From: Luscinia megarhynchos
Taxonomy: Eukaryota; Chordata; Aves; Passeriformes; Turdidae
Length of the DNA: 64,000 bases
Direction of reading: 5' to 3'
Assembly (NCBI GenBank): GCA_034336665.1
Contig: CM067570.1
Coordinates: forward strand, 14,243,502 to 14,307,501
In this document: one piece after another, positions 50,901 to 62,000 of the stretch
Layout of the letters: each line of letters opens with the position of its first letter
How positions within the stretch are numbered: position 1 is the first letter of the stretch
Translations under genes and position numbers: made by a program
The notes under the pieces: generated by a model
Databases searched by the model: none
What the model saw: only the letters and a program-made list of their open reading frames with translations
Told to the model about the DNA's origin: nothing

Positions 50901-53900
50901 GGTGCCTGGGGCATCTGGCAGGTCCAGACCTACCTCTGAGTGTGACCTGTGAAGCAGCAGAGCTGAGGGTGTGGATCAGAGCTGCAGAGCCCCTTGCACG
51001 GGAGCCAGGCTGCAGAGAACAAGTGCTGATGGAAGTGTGAAACATGCTGATGAGTTTTGGGGGGGTGGAAGTACAAGAGGCTGATGTGAAACCACAGGTG
51101 TGACTCTGGCAGGGCAGGTGAGGCATGCAGTGAACCCCTGGGCACCTAACCCTGGCGGGGAAGACGTGATGCTGGGAACTCATTTCTGGGCTATTTGTTT
51201 ATTTCCTCAAAAGCTTGCTGTTTTCAGTGTGATTGCCTTGGGGAGCAGCTGCGGGCAGGATGGAACGAGGGTCTTGCCAGTGCCTCCCTCCTCCCTGCAG
51301 GGCTCTGCTGAGCTCACTCCCACCACCCCAATTCACTGAGCAAAGCTACTGAACTGGGGTGGCTGAAGGCAGGTGAAGTTTCATGCATCGAGGCAGCATG
51401 GGGCTGGAGCATTGGGACCTTCAGTCCTGGGGATGTGGAGGGAGGGACAGAGAGCCAGTTCCCTGGCTGGATCCAATAGGCTGGTTTAAGGCTCAGTGTT
51501 CCTTTTGAGGGGGAGTAAAGATGCCCCCTGCTCCTTCTGCCCCTGCTACCAACTCTGGCCTTGTTCAAGCTCCCCTGGCACCCCTGGGAAGGGATGGGGA
51601 TGAAGGAGGGAAGACCCCCTGTCATCCCACTCTGATGTGCTTCACTGTGAGCCAGAGGCAACCCCTACCTCCCAGCACCTTTTACTCATGGCCAAACTTT
51701 GCTGAATCTCCAGGGAGAAAGAATCCGAATCTTCTCTGTCCTTTGTCAAGAACTAATTAGGAAAAATAAACTCACAAACAGAAAATGGAGGCCCAAATAC
51801 ATCAATCCCAACCTTCCTCCTCACAGCCTCCCCTTCGTCATCACCTGCCCCTCACCATGCCAGCCCTGGGACTCAGGAGACTTCCTCCAGCACCCACCAT
51901 AAAGCACTTTGTGTCAGTCTGCTGAAAAGGAGGACCTCAAAAATAATTAAAACACTGTTTTAATCTTCTTGACTTTTTTTTTTCTTCCTCCCTCCCCTGT
52001 GCCCCATTAGCCACAAAGAAAAAATGAGGGAAAGAAAAAGGCAGAAGGGCACTTTGTTTTCTCCCCCCACACACTCAGAGCTGTAAAATACTTCTTAATC
52101 ATTGAGAGCAAGAGGATCTCCGTGCTGGGCCTCCACTTTTTGTTTGTGAGTTTATTTTTCCTAATTCATCCTTGACAAAGGACAGAGCCATAAAAGAATC
52201 AACCAGCACGTCTGTGGGAAAAAACTGCCCTGAAAAGGGTCGGAGGAATACTGTAGCATTTCCAAACAATTCCAAGGGCTGAAGCCTGTGTGAGACGCAG
52301 CTTCAGCTATAACTTGCCTTTCTAGGAACAAACCTACATCTGTTTGGCAATGCCATATTTTGTAGGGTAAAATAAACCCTTGAGAACAAACAGGCGAGCT
52401 TATCCAGAGGGGTAAATGCTTGGGAACAGAGCTCACTTGTTAATCCTAAAACTGTCAGCAAAGACCCACTGGAGAAATTATAGCTGGCCACGGGCACTCA
52501 AGCTGTTTCCCTCTGCCTCCCCGCCTCCCCCCATCCCCACAACAGCTGTAAAATCTTCTTTATTGTTCTGCTGGAGCTGGAGAGCAGCACAGAGAGGTCT
52601 CCCAGCCCAGGGCTGCAGCAGCAGGGGCAGGGGGAACATCTGATCCATTGTATCTGCACCGGTGTTATTGCTTCAGTGGCAGACAAAGAAAACGACGGCG
52701 ATAAATGAAGGAGAACAGCCCGAGCACCTACTAAAGAGGCATATGAACAGGAAATCCTGGCTCGTTCCCACATCTGAGCTGCACACGGTTTCTTTCCCTA
52801 CAGGATCATTATGTTTAATGTCCTTCTGCAATTCAGGCAGCCGAGCCAGCGGAGCCCCTTCCCTCCCCCTCCTCTCCACCTTCCCTTCTCTCATCAGATT
52901 TCGAGCCCTCCCTGTGGAAAAATGATTTGTGCACAAGCAGCCTACACAACGGTGCTTAGAAGGAATTTGCCCCTGCCAGGAGTTATTAATGGCACCCCAG
53001 TAAATGCCCCCAGCAAAATGGGCTGCTGCAAGCATCAAGTGCGTGTTGAAAAATCGGGTTTAAATCGTCCCTTGGGCAATGACCTATTGGCCACCTAAAA
53101 AACGCAGGATTGGTTTGCTGTATAATTAAGTTCAGGCCATCTCTTGTGCTTACACATGCAGAAACCCAGATGTCAGCTTGGTGCGAGTCAAAGTTCTGGG
53201 CTCTTTTAAAGCACCAGAAGACAGACTGTGAGGGCATAACATTTGCCACTGGAAGAAAACCTACTTTGAATACTTGGAATATTTAACTGACTGCAACAGA
53301 TAATTAGCCAAACCCTCTTACGCCTCCAAATATAGATTCATTAGTCATATGAAAAGATCTCATTGGAACCAAATGTGAGTCATTAGTGAAGTCAACAGCA
53401 GATCATAAAAAAGGTACCGAGAGCCTCCTTCCCGCTATCCCCGAGAAGTTGTAAGTGTGCAGGGAAAATAATTTGTTCCATTTTCTATTGAACATCTGCT
53501 GGGAAATCTGTTTAAAAGGGCTGCTGGTATGCAAGGCTGTGCATCCCATTTTCCCAGTTTGAGATTTGTGGGAGTAACAATGGCAAATCCTGTGCTGGGC
53601 TTTTTTACTGCATTTATTTTTCTTTTTGTCTTCTGGAACAGACTTTCTCAAGTCGCCCAGGTTAAAATTTGGGTTCTGTAATATAAAAAGACATTTTGTA
53701 ACCTGAAGCAGAATAAAAATCTCTCCATTACTTGTTTGTGTTTTCAGGGGAACATGTTTGTTGGCTTGGAATTTCAGAGACCCTGCACTCAGAGCAGTAA
53801 GTTCCTCCTGCCACAGGAACCCCAAAACCAACTGGATACTTTCAAAAGCTGGTTAAATTCAGTGTCCAGCTTAAGCAAGGTGCAAACAAGCAATGGTGTG

Positions 53901-55069
53901 TTTTAAAAATGACAGCAAGTGGGTAGCTCGTCATGACAAGGTATCTGCAGCATGATGGGCAGTCACAGAAAGGGACCATGCTTGATTAAACTCTTGTAAA
54001 ATTTGAGTTATTGTTTGGGAAGACCTAGAGACTGGGATGGGACTGCATACTCAGTCCCAGGACGTATCACAGATTTCCCAGAGCGTGCTGAACGCTGCAG
54101 TCCATCAACCATCCCTGCAGTCATCAATCTCACAAACAAACATGTTGTTGTATAACTCCAGAGCCGTGAGTAATCCTGTGCCAAAAGTTGTGTCGCGCGA
54201 GTTGTCAACAGCAGCATTCCGCATTTTTCTTAATTTGAAAAAACTAAAACTAGAACAACAAAAAATTACACCAGCAAATTTTAAATGCTCCAAAGCTGTC
54301 ATTTTTCCCGTGGCTGAGGGAACTCAGGCTGCCTCGGTGCCTGACTTTAACCATACAGCCCCACAAAGTTATTAACTGAGTTTTCCAGCTTCATTAGCTC
54401 AGTTGCATGCCCTTAACTTCGTTGTTACTATTTTTTTATTACGGAAAAAAAGTCACCTCTATGTAACACCACGTGTAGTTAAAATCCTCTGTGTAGCCTG
54501 TGGCAGTTGAGCAGCAGAAAAAGGAGTGTGACAGGGTTGGAAATGGGCATTTCACACCAAAACCCTAAAGCTCAGAGACCTGTGCCTCTGGTTGTACCCC
54601 ACTTATGGTCACCCTCATGACCAAAAGTGCCACAAGGGAGGTGCTGAGTCAGCTGCAGACAGCTTTGATCAGAGGGCGAAACACCCTGTGGGCAGCCAGG
54701 CTGGAGACATGGGGCATCCCTATGGGCTTGGAGTCCTGGGTCTCCAAGAGGGCTCGCCCAGCTGCAGGGTCCTGTTCCCACGGAGGCATGGTGGCTCCCA
54801 GGACCAACATCTGGAGAGCAACTGGGTGCTGGGACTGTCCCTGAGTCCAGGTATCGGCCCCCATGCCATGGTGGCACCGGGACTGAGATGTGACTGCCTG
54901 TGCCAGACACTTTTGTGGCTGTGCGCTGAGAGTGAGCCCTCGCTTACCCAACCCAGCTCCCCTCGTTTCTGGGGGTGTGCAGATGACCCCGTTCCCCTGT
55001 CCCAGCCCTGGGTGTTGCTGTGAGGCAACACTGGTGGACTGGGATCTCCATCCCCCGCGGCTCAAGGTG
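47966..55069. other. Intergenic region upstream of IGFBP2
   Basis: No gene recognised. From about 51.9 to 54.4 kb the sequence is repeat-poor and AT-rich with TAATTA-like and E-box-like words and few CpGs, the look of conserved noncoding DNA near developmental genes. Candidate blocks are 51935-52460, 52640-52830, 52900-53400 and 54080-54370. This reading is inference without an alignment. From about 54.6 kb GC rises toward the IGFBP2 CpG island. Confidence 0.5.
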
Positions 55070-55566
55070 TCTCTGTGAGGCGGCTCTTGGCTCCCTGCGC
55101 GTTCGGTCCCGCCGCACTCGGCGGGGCAGACCCCATCCCTTGTCTCACTGCAGCAGGCCCGCCGCCCGTGCGGGTCACACTCCCCATCTCCTCTGCGGGT
55201 CACCCCGCGCTGTGTGCGCGGCCCCAGCCCGCTCCGCTCCCACCCGCGCTGCCCAGCGCAGGGACAGCCCCGACCCCCGCGGCGGAGCGGGGCGGGCGCG
55301 GGGGCGGCTCTAGGACCCAGCGGCGGCGCGGCGCGCCCGGCCCCGCTCAGCCCCGCTCAGCCCGGCTCCGCGCCGAGCCGTGCCGTGCCGAGCCGCGCCG
55401 TACCCTGCCGTGCCGAGCCGTGCCGAGCCGTGCCGAGCCGTGCCGTGCCACGCCGCCTGGTTCCGCTCCGCTCGCCTCCTCGGCTCCCCGCCCCGCGCCG
55501 CCCCGCCGGGGGGCCGAGCGGCGCGTCCACCTGCCGGCCCCGGCCCGGCGCTCCCGCAGTCCCGCC
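55070..55566 (+). promoter_or_regulatory. IGFBP2: IGFBP2 CpG-island promoter and 5' UTR
   Basis: Very GC- and CpG-rich and TATA-less. GC boxes GGGGCGGGCGCGGGGGCGGC sit at about 55289-55308, about 260 bases before the ATG. A GCCGN pentamer array lies at 55372-55456, probably in the 5' UTR. The IGFBP2 reading frame stays open upstream of the ATG for over 160 codons but contains no other in-frame ATG, so the chosen start is the first. The start of transcription is not visible directly. Confidence 0.75.
55372..55456. repeat. GCCGN pentamer tandem array
   Basis: About 17 units of five bases, mostly GCCGA, GCCGT or GCCGC, with one ACCCT interruption. Many fall into a ten-base GCCGAGCCGT higher-order unit. 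It probably lies in the IGFBP2 5' UTR. Confidence 0.92.
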
Positions 55567-55966
55567 ATGGCGCTCGGCGGGGTCGGGCGCGGCGCGGCGC
55601 GGGCCGCCTGGCCGCGGCTGCTGCTGGCGGCGGCGGCGGCGGCGCTGGCGCTGGCGGGGCCGGCGCTGCCCGAGGTGCTGTTCCGCTGCCCGCCCTGCAC
55701 GGCGGAGCGCCTGGCCGCCTGCCCTCCGGCCGCCCGCCCGCCCTGCCCCGAGCTGGTGCGGGAGCCGGGCTGCGGCTGCTGCCCGGTGTGCGCCCGCCTG
55801 GAGGCCGAGGCGTGCGGTGTCTACACGCCGCGCTGCGCCGCCGGCTTGCGCTGCTACCCCGACCCCGGCGCCGAGCTGCCCCTGCAAGCGCTGGTGCAGG
55901 GACAGGGCACCTGCGCCCGCCGCCGCGACACGGCCGAGTACGGCGCCAGCGCCGAGCGCCCCGCAG
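55567..55966 (+). CDS. IGFBP2: IGFBP2 exon 1: signal peptide and IGF-binding N-domain (partial gene)
   Basis: IGFBP2 is a secreted protein that binds IGF-I and IGF-II and limits or delivers them to receptors. This exon encodes the first 133 residues plus one base. Residues 1-35 form a signal peptide with a leucine/alanine core; by homology the mature chain begins [10 protein letters not shown] at 36. All 12 cysteines of the N-domain are present (41, 44, 52, 60, 69, 71, 72, 75, 83, 90, 96, 116), with the family signature GCGCCPVC at 68-75. The exon ends ...[10 protein letters not shown], matching the EYGASPEQVA end of human exon 1, with the split aspartate codon continuing into exon 2. The ATG has a strong Kozak context (GCCATGG). 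The linker and thyroglobulin-type C-domain (exons 2-4) are outside the window. IGFBP5 is excluded by the leader and by synteny with RPL37A. Confidence 0.95.
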
Positions 55967-56010
55967 GTGAGCAGCGCCCCGCAGGTAAGCGGCGCCCCGC
56001 AGGTGAGCGG
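55949..56010 (+). repeat. IGFBP2: 18-bp tandem repeat creating three IGFBP2 splice donors
   Basis: The unit GCGCCCCGCAGGT(G/A)AGC recurs with 18-base spacing. Each unit contains a CAG|GT(A/G)AGC donor, with GT at 55967, 55985 and 56003. Since 18 is a multiple of three and there is no stop, the later donors would lengthen the protein by 6 or 12 residues. The middle one (GTAAGC) is closest to the consensus. A diverged fourth unit (GCGCCCGGCC) lacks GT. Confidence 0.93.
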
Positions 56011-59000
56011 CGCCCGGCCCCGGCGAGCCGAGAGCCGAGAGCGCACCGAGCGCCCTGCGCCGCGCCGGGGACCGGGCACCGCGCCGGGAACGCGGGACGG
56101 GGCGCTGGGACGGAGCACCGTGCTTCGCTCACCGCGTACCGGGCACCGGGGACAGGTGGGCGCTGCACGCCGCGCACTCGGGAGCGTCCAGGGACAAAGG
56201 AATCCCAAAGGGTGACCTCAAGGGGGTCCTCCCGGGGAAGAGCGACCCCGCCGGAGCGCAGACCAGGGGGATCCCTGCGGGAGAGGAGCGAGAGCAAGTC
56301 CAGGGAAGCACAAAGAGAGAAGGAATGAGAAGGGGCGCTGGAGGGGGGACAAAGCATCAGCGCATCCCTGAGGGGGGCAAAACGGGATATTTGGGGTGCA
56401 ATTACTTCGGGGATTAGAGAGGTTTCTTTGGTATGGGACAGGAACGCCAGGGGTGGAATGTAACAGGGTGGGGGGGAATGCAGGGACTGCTCCAGGGGAC
56501 AGGCTGGAGGTTGGGGTCTTAGGGGAAAAAAACCCCACCATAGCAGCAGATAAGAGTGAACTTTGGGGAGATGCAGCTGAGGGGTGGCGGGAGAGTCCTT
56601 TGGGGAGCAGAGAGAAGCGAACGTTCAGATTTGTGTTTGGTGGAAAAGAACCCTACAGGGTGATGGATACCCCAAAGATGCGGAGACGTGGTGTGGGAGG
56701 ACCATGTGCTGCCGGGAGGGAAGGGGGAAAACTGCGGGGGCTCTGCGATGTGAGGAACCTGTTCCTGCGGCCCCCTTCCAGCAGAGCCCACCTGGGGGTG
56801 AGCTGACCTGTGCCAGCTCCCGTGGGGTCCCGGCCCCTCCGGCCCCTGCTCCGGGAGCTGGCAGCAGGGACAAGGGGAGCACAGCCCCGGGCACGGGGAC
56901 GCCGGCAGGCTCCGGACCTGTTGCTGTGATTGCCGTGGGAGGGAGCGCTCCTCGGGCTGCCGATGCGGCACTGCTGGGTTTTATTAATGCCTCCTCTCCC
57001 GTGCGATCCACTGCAAGCTCTTGCCTTTTCCGTGGGATGTTAAGAATTGACAAACCAGCTCTGCAAATAGAAACCAGCACTTTCTCCTTCGTAAACCAGC
57101 ATCCCTCCTTGACTTCTGCTGCCTTGCTGGGTTTGCTCCCCTGGCTATTATGACTTGAGCTCTTGACCCTGTTTGCATAATTAGTTCAGCAGCACGACTT
57201 TGAATTCCCTCCCTTCTCTCTTTATTTAAAAGTGCTCTGAACCGGGCAGTACCTCTTGGCTTCCCTCTCCATGAGGATGGGAATGCAGCCAGGTACCTGT
57301 GCACGCTGGTCCAGGTACCTGGGTGTGTGCTGCTCTGCTCGATGAGGAGAGATGGAGAGAGCAGAGTAATGAAAAAACAGCAGCACGAAGAACTTTGCAC
57401 GTTTCAAGCTGCTGCTTCACACAGCCAGGATGTGACTGCTGTTCTCCCCACTCCTGTCCCTGTTCCCTTGCCCAGCTGTGAAAGGCTGTGGAGAGCCAGG
57501 ACTCTGGAATACAACGTTGATGCAAAATCTTCCTTGATTACAGAATATGAGTGTCAAGGGAATGAATTTTAGACTTACCAGAAGAAGCCAAGGGCATTTA
57601 GATATAAGGAATTTGGTGCTGACTTCCAGGCTTATGCTTTTACAAAAAGCTGGGGTGGGTGGAGGGCATTGCAGTGATGGGCTGAGGTGATTTTCTGAGT
57701 TAGTGCTTCTTTTTTCTTTTACAGACTTTAATTCAGAATTACGTTTACATCACTCACTATTTTGCTTGATTTGATTATCTTTATTGCTTTACAATGAGCG
57801 TGATTTATTTGATTGTATCTCAGTGGATAATACACGCAGATATAAATAGCAGAGTTTAAGAACCCTATAATGTATGTGGTGCTCTGTAATATCCATAGGG
57901 GGTGAATAATAAAAATACTGGCACATCCCTAGCCAGCGTGATGTGAAACATGCAGCTGGAATATTCACAGTTGAGCATGTCTTGGCAGAGGAGCCTGGAC
58001 ATCCAGAAAAGGGTTTGTACTCTTCAGATTACAAAACTTTTAACAGGTTGTTGTAGCCATTAGGAAAAAAAAACCCCGACCAAACCAAAACAACCAAACC
58101 CACAACAAAAACAAAATCTGAATCTGCCAGCTTCACTTGATGCTCTTCTCTTCAGACTCTCATCTTTGATCCCATCTGCACTGTGCTTGCTAAACATATA
58201 TGAGGGAGCCGAGTTTGCTTTTCATTTTAAGCAGTGACAGGGAAGGCACTCTGGCACCCAAAAGAGCAGGGGCTGGAATTTGCTTTCAAATGCTGATGTT
58301 AAGCCAGTTTCAAGAGTGCCCCAAGAGCAAGTTTTTGCCTGCAGAAAGCAGGTGCTGAGGGTTTTTTTGGTGTGGTTGGTTTTGTGGTGCTTTTTTTTTC
58401 TTTCTTTTTAAATGTGCTTAAAGGTATTTACCCTTTTTCCCCTTTCCAGCTTGAAAAGGCTCCTTTGGCTGATTCAGGACTGGAATGCAGAGCTCGTGCT
58501 ATTCCTAAATTAAGAGGTTGGCAAGTTTTTTTGTCCCTGATGAGAGGCAGAAGGATTGCCGAAATGAAGCAAGGAATAAAACTCTGCAAATTCTCCTGCT
58601 ATGGCTCCAGCATTGTTTAGTCTTCCACTAAGGTCTGTAAAGCCAATCCTGAAATGGTTGTAGGCGGAAAGTAACATAAACCACCATGCAGCTCAGAAGC
58701 AAGGGATGTTGCTCATTGCACAAGAGGCTTTGGGTATTTTGGAGATGTTGGGAATGTTGGAACAAAACAGCAGCAGTCTGTGGAAATCAGTCTGAGAACT
58801 TCTGCCCTCCCCGGGGAGGCGAGTGCATCAACCCCCCTGAGTGGTGGGAGTGAGGTGGAGACTCAGCATCTACAGGGATCAGGGCCTTTAGGTCGTTTTG
58901 GTGCCTCTGGACCACATTCCACTGCAGTTTGTTTCAGGTCGTGGTGTGACAAATTCCTGTACTTGTGACTGGAACTGCCTGACCTGGGGACAGGGTTGTT

Positions 59001-62000
59001 CCTGTGTGCACAGAGCTCGCAGAGCTCCTGCTGGTCTTGGGTGTGTTTATTCTCTCAGCACCTCAGCAAGATTGCCACAGTGTTTTGCAGATGGAGTAAA
59101 TGATGTGCCCAAGGTCCTCCAGGACACAGGGAACAAACAGGGTGAGGACTGTATTTTTATTGTGCTGGTATGTGTCCTGGCAGAAAATGTCTCAGTCCCT
59201 GCAGCCACCTTCTCTTCAAAGCAGGCCTAAGCTGGCCTTATGGGTCTTGCAGACACAGTGTGATTGGAGAGGCATTCTAGTACCACTGGGGGCTTTCAAC
59301 CCCTCCAATCTCAGCCAGAGGGTGAGGATCCTGCCTTCTGTTTCAGCCACGATGAACTGGCATCAGGGGCTTGTGTGGTAGTGTGCAGCTCTCAGCTCCC
59401 ATGTCCTTTGCCCTCCCTGCTGCTGGGTTCAGCTCTCACCTTATGTCACACCAGGCTGGTTTGGGAGATCGTCCTGCTGTGAGCCAGCCCTAGGAAAGAA
59501 GTGTCAGATCAGTGACCTGAACTGGCTCAAGGTGCAGCAGGGTGCCCAGCAGGATGCCCAGTGCTGCTCCCAGGTGGGAACTTATGCTAAAAGGTGGAGC
59601 AGGGCAGATCTCAATGATGCAAATGCCCTAGATTGTCTTGCCCAAGCTGTGAGAATAGCTGAAGAACATATTTTCTCCTAATGGAGACAAGATCCTAGGA
59701 ATAAAACTTGTTCCACTCTGAAAAACTGGTTCTTGAGCCATTGTTCAAAGCTGACCAGTTAAGAGATTTTTTTTTCCTCTTTGCCAGTTCAGTTCAATAG
59801 TGTTTGTAGTATTAATTTGTTGTTGGGATACATGTACTCATTTAGTGGGATATGTCTCAGAACCCACTGCTAGCTAATGAGTCCTGCTTTGGAATCTCAC
59901 TTACTTTTTAAAACTAATGTGTTTTTTCAGTCCATGCCAGTGCAGAGTAACCTTTCCAAAGGGAAAAAGAGCTGTGCAAAGAATGTGGCTCCAAGCAAAC
60001 TTGAACTTGACGGGCTGGGGTTGCCTTACTCACCTGACCAGGGTCTCCACTTTGAACTCCCATGACACTAAAACAGCGTCAAAATAGTTAACTGTTAAAA
60101 ACACAGCTTGTTTTAGCATCCAACTAAAATCCTTATTTGGGTAGCTCCAAATGCCACACATCCTTCCTTACAGGTCAGATGTCAAAACCTTCATTTCCCC
60201 TTGGCAGGCAGCTGTTAAAAGACAGTTTAATGTATTGCTTGAAAACACAGAAGACTCTGAGGTTGGAGGTAGCATAATGTAACTGGAATTTTAACAGCAA
60301 CTTGAAAACCATTCCAGTAATGCTATGAATGCATTTTTCATCTCTACTGAATTGCCAGGAAGACTTCTGCTTTTCTCCTGCTTTTATAAGGAAATGAAGC
60401 ATCCGTCATGATCTGCATGAGCATGTGTGTATCTGTCCTTCTGCCCCCACAACTTCTGACCCTGCCAGTCAAGTTGGTGGATCCAATGGATGTCCTGAAA
60501 GTATTGTGTTGCTAAATGTGGGTGAGGAGTAGAGGAGAGCCAGGCTGTGTGTCTCCCTCATCCTGTGCTGGAAGCACATGAGCAAGAGGGAGGTTAGTTA
60601 GGAGTGCAGCAACCAGGGTTTCAGCCTGGCTTATGCAAGCTTGGGCATTGCCACACGCCAGGGAAGCCAACTACCAGAATCAAACCACAGGAGTGTGTTG
60701 ATATGTCCATAGCCACTACAGGGGCTCTGCCCAGGATAAGCCGAATGTCTGCACAGCTCCTTGCCTTGGAAGAAGTTATTAAAAGACAAATGCAATTAGT
60801 AACAGCTGTAGGGATGATGGGAACAAAAAAACCACACAGCTCCTCTGTCCTCATGCCTTTGGGGCTTTGCCAGTAGGTGGACCAGATCTTCACACTTGTC
60901 CACAGCAGCTGTGTCTGGTCAAGAGCTAACCTGGTAATCTTTTAAGTTTTAAGACAATAAATAACACCTTTGTGAAGCAGCTTCTTGAAAATAATGCTAC
61001 CCCCTGCCACAGTCCCGCTGGAGTTTGCCATGGTGAGAGTGCTGCTGGTGTGAAAATGGTGGTTTGGAGGGAGAGGAAAGCCTGGGAAGATTTCAAGGCT
61101 CTGACCCAAAGCAGAAATGTGTTTTCATGCTGTCCCTTGGCAAATGATCTGTTTCCTTCTTGCCCTTTGCAGTTGTTTCCTTTCCTCTGGATTTCAGGCT
61201 TATACTCACTGAGTGTGGTATTTGTCAAGGGAACAGCAAGAAGCCCCGTCTGTGAGAAAGTCCATGTCGTTTGTTTTATCCACATCCAGGAATTGAGCTG
61301 AGATAAACAATTTAGGAGGCAAAACAGTGAAAACTGGAATGTGAGAGGTGTCTTTGTGTATGGCTCTGTACTAGACCTGGCTGCAGTATCATCTGGGTCT
61401 AATTTATCTGCCCGATGGGCAGCTGTTGCTGTTATCCACAAACACAACTGGATTTGTGAAGGCAGGACTTCATCCCAGCAGCCAGCAGCATTCCTGTACC
61501 TGCTTTTCCTGGTCATGTGTTCTGAGCTATGGAGCTAGGAGAAACGATAGTTTCCTTGGTGGATTTTTTGCATTTCTGTTTGGAGTGGACAACTGTAAGC
61601 TTTCTGAGCATGGTAACATCTGCCTTTCCTGCTGGGACTCCTTCAGGGAGGATCTTTTGCCCTAAGCAGACAGAGTAAGAGGAAGGCCAAGGTAGAATGT
61701 AAAGATGCTGTATTATTTCTGTTACAGAAGGAAGGCTGAGCTTGGTGGTGTAGTGAGTTTTCAAGCATAAGAAATCCTTTCTTTCCCTGAATTGGGGTGG
61801 GATATGTAACTGCTCAAGTGTCTGCTTAGCAGACCTTTTCTGTATTAGAGGCAAATCCATTGCAATTGCTTGCACTTCCACTATCGCTTCCACCCATCTT
61901 CATCCCAGCAGTCCCTTGGGGAGATGCTGCTGGAATCAGTGCTCCTATGTCCTTTAGCAGCACGTACTGAACACATTGTGCTTGGCTTTCCAGCGTGTCC

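Noticed and set aside
55075..55566. Possible N-terminal extension of IGFBP2 upstream of the ATG
   Set aside because: The frame is open but has no in-frame ATG and encodes the pentamer repeat. The 55567 ATG has strong Kozak context and is followed by a proper signal peptide.
55214..56215. Alternative long frames over the IGFBP2 CpG island on both strands
   Set aside because: Only one frame gives the 12-cysteine IGFBP domain with a proper signal peptide. The others are GC-driven shadows.
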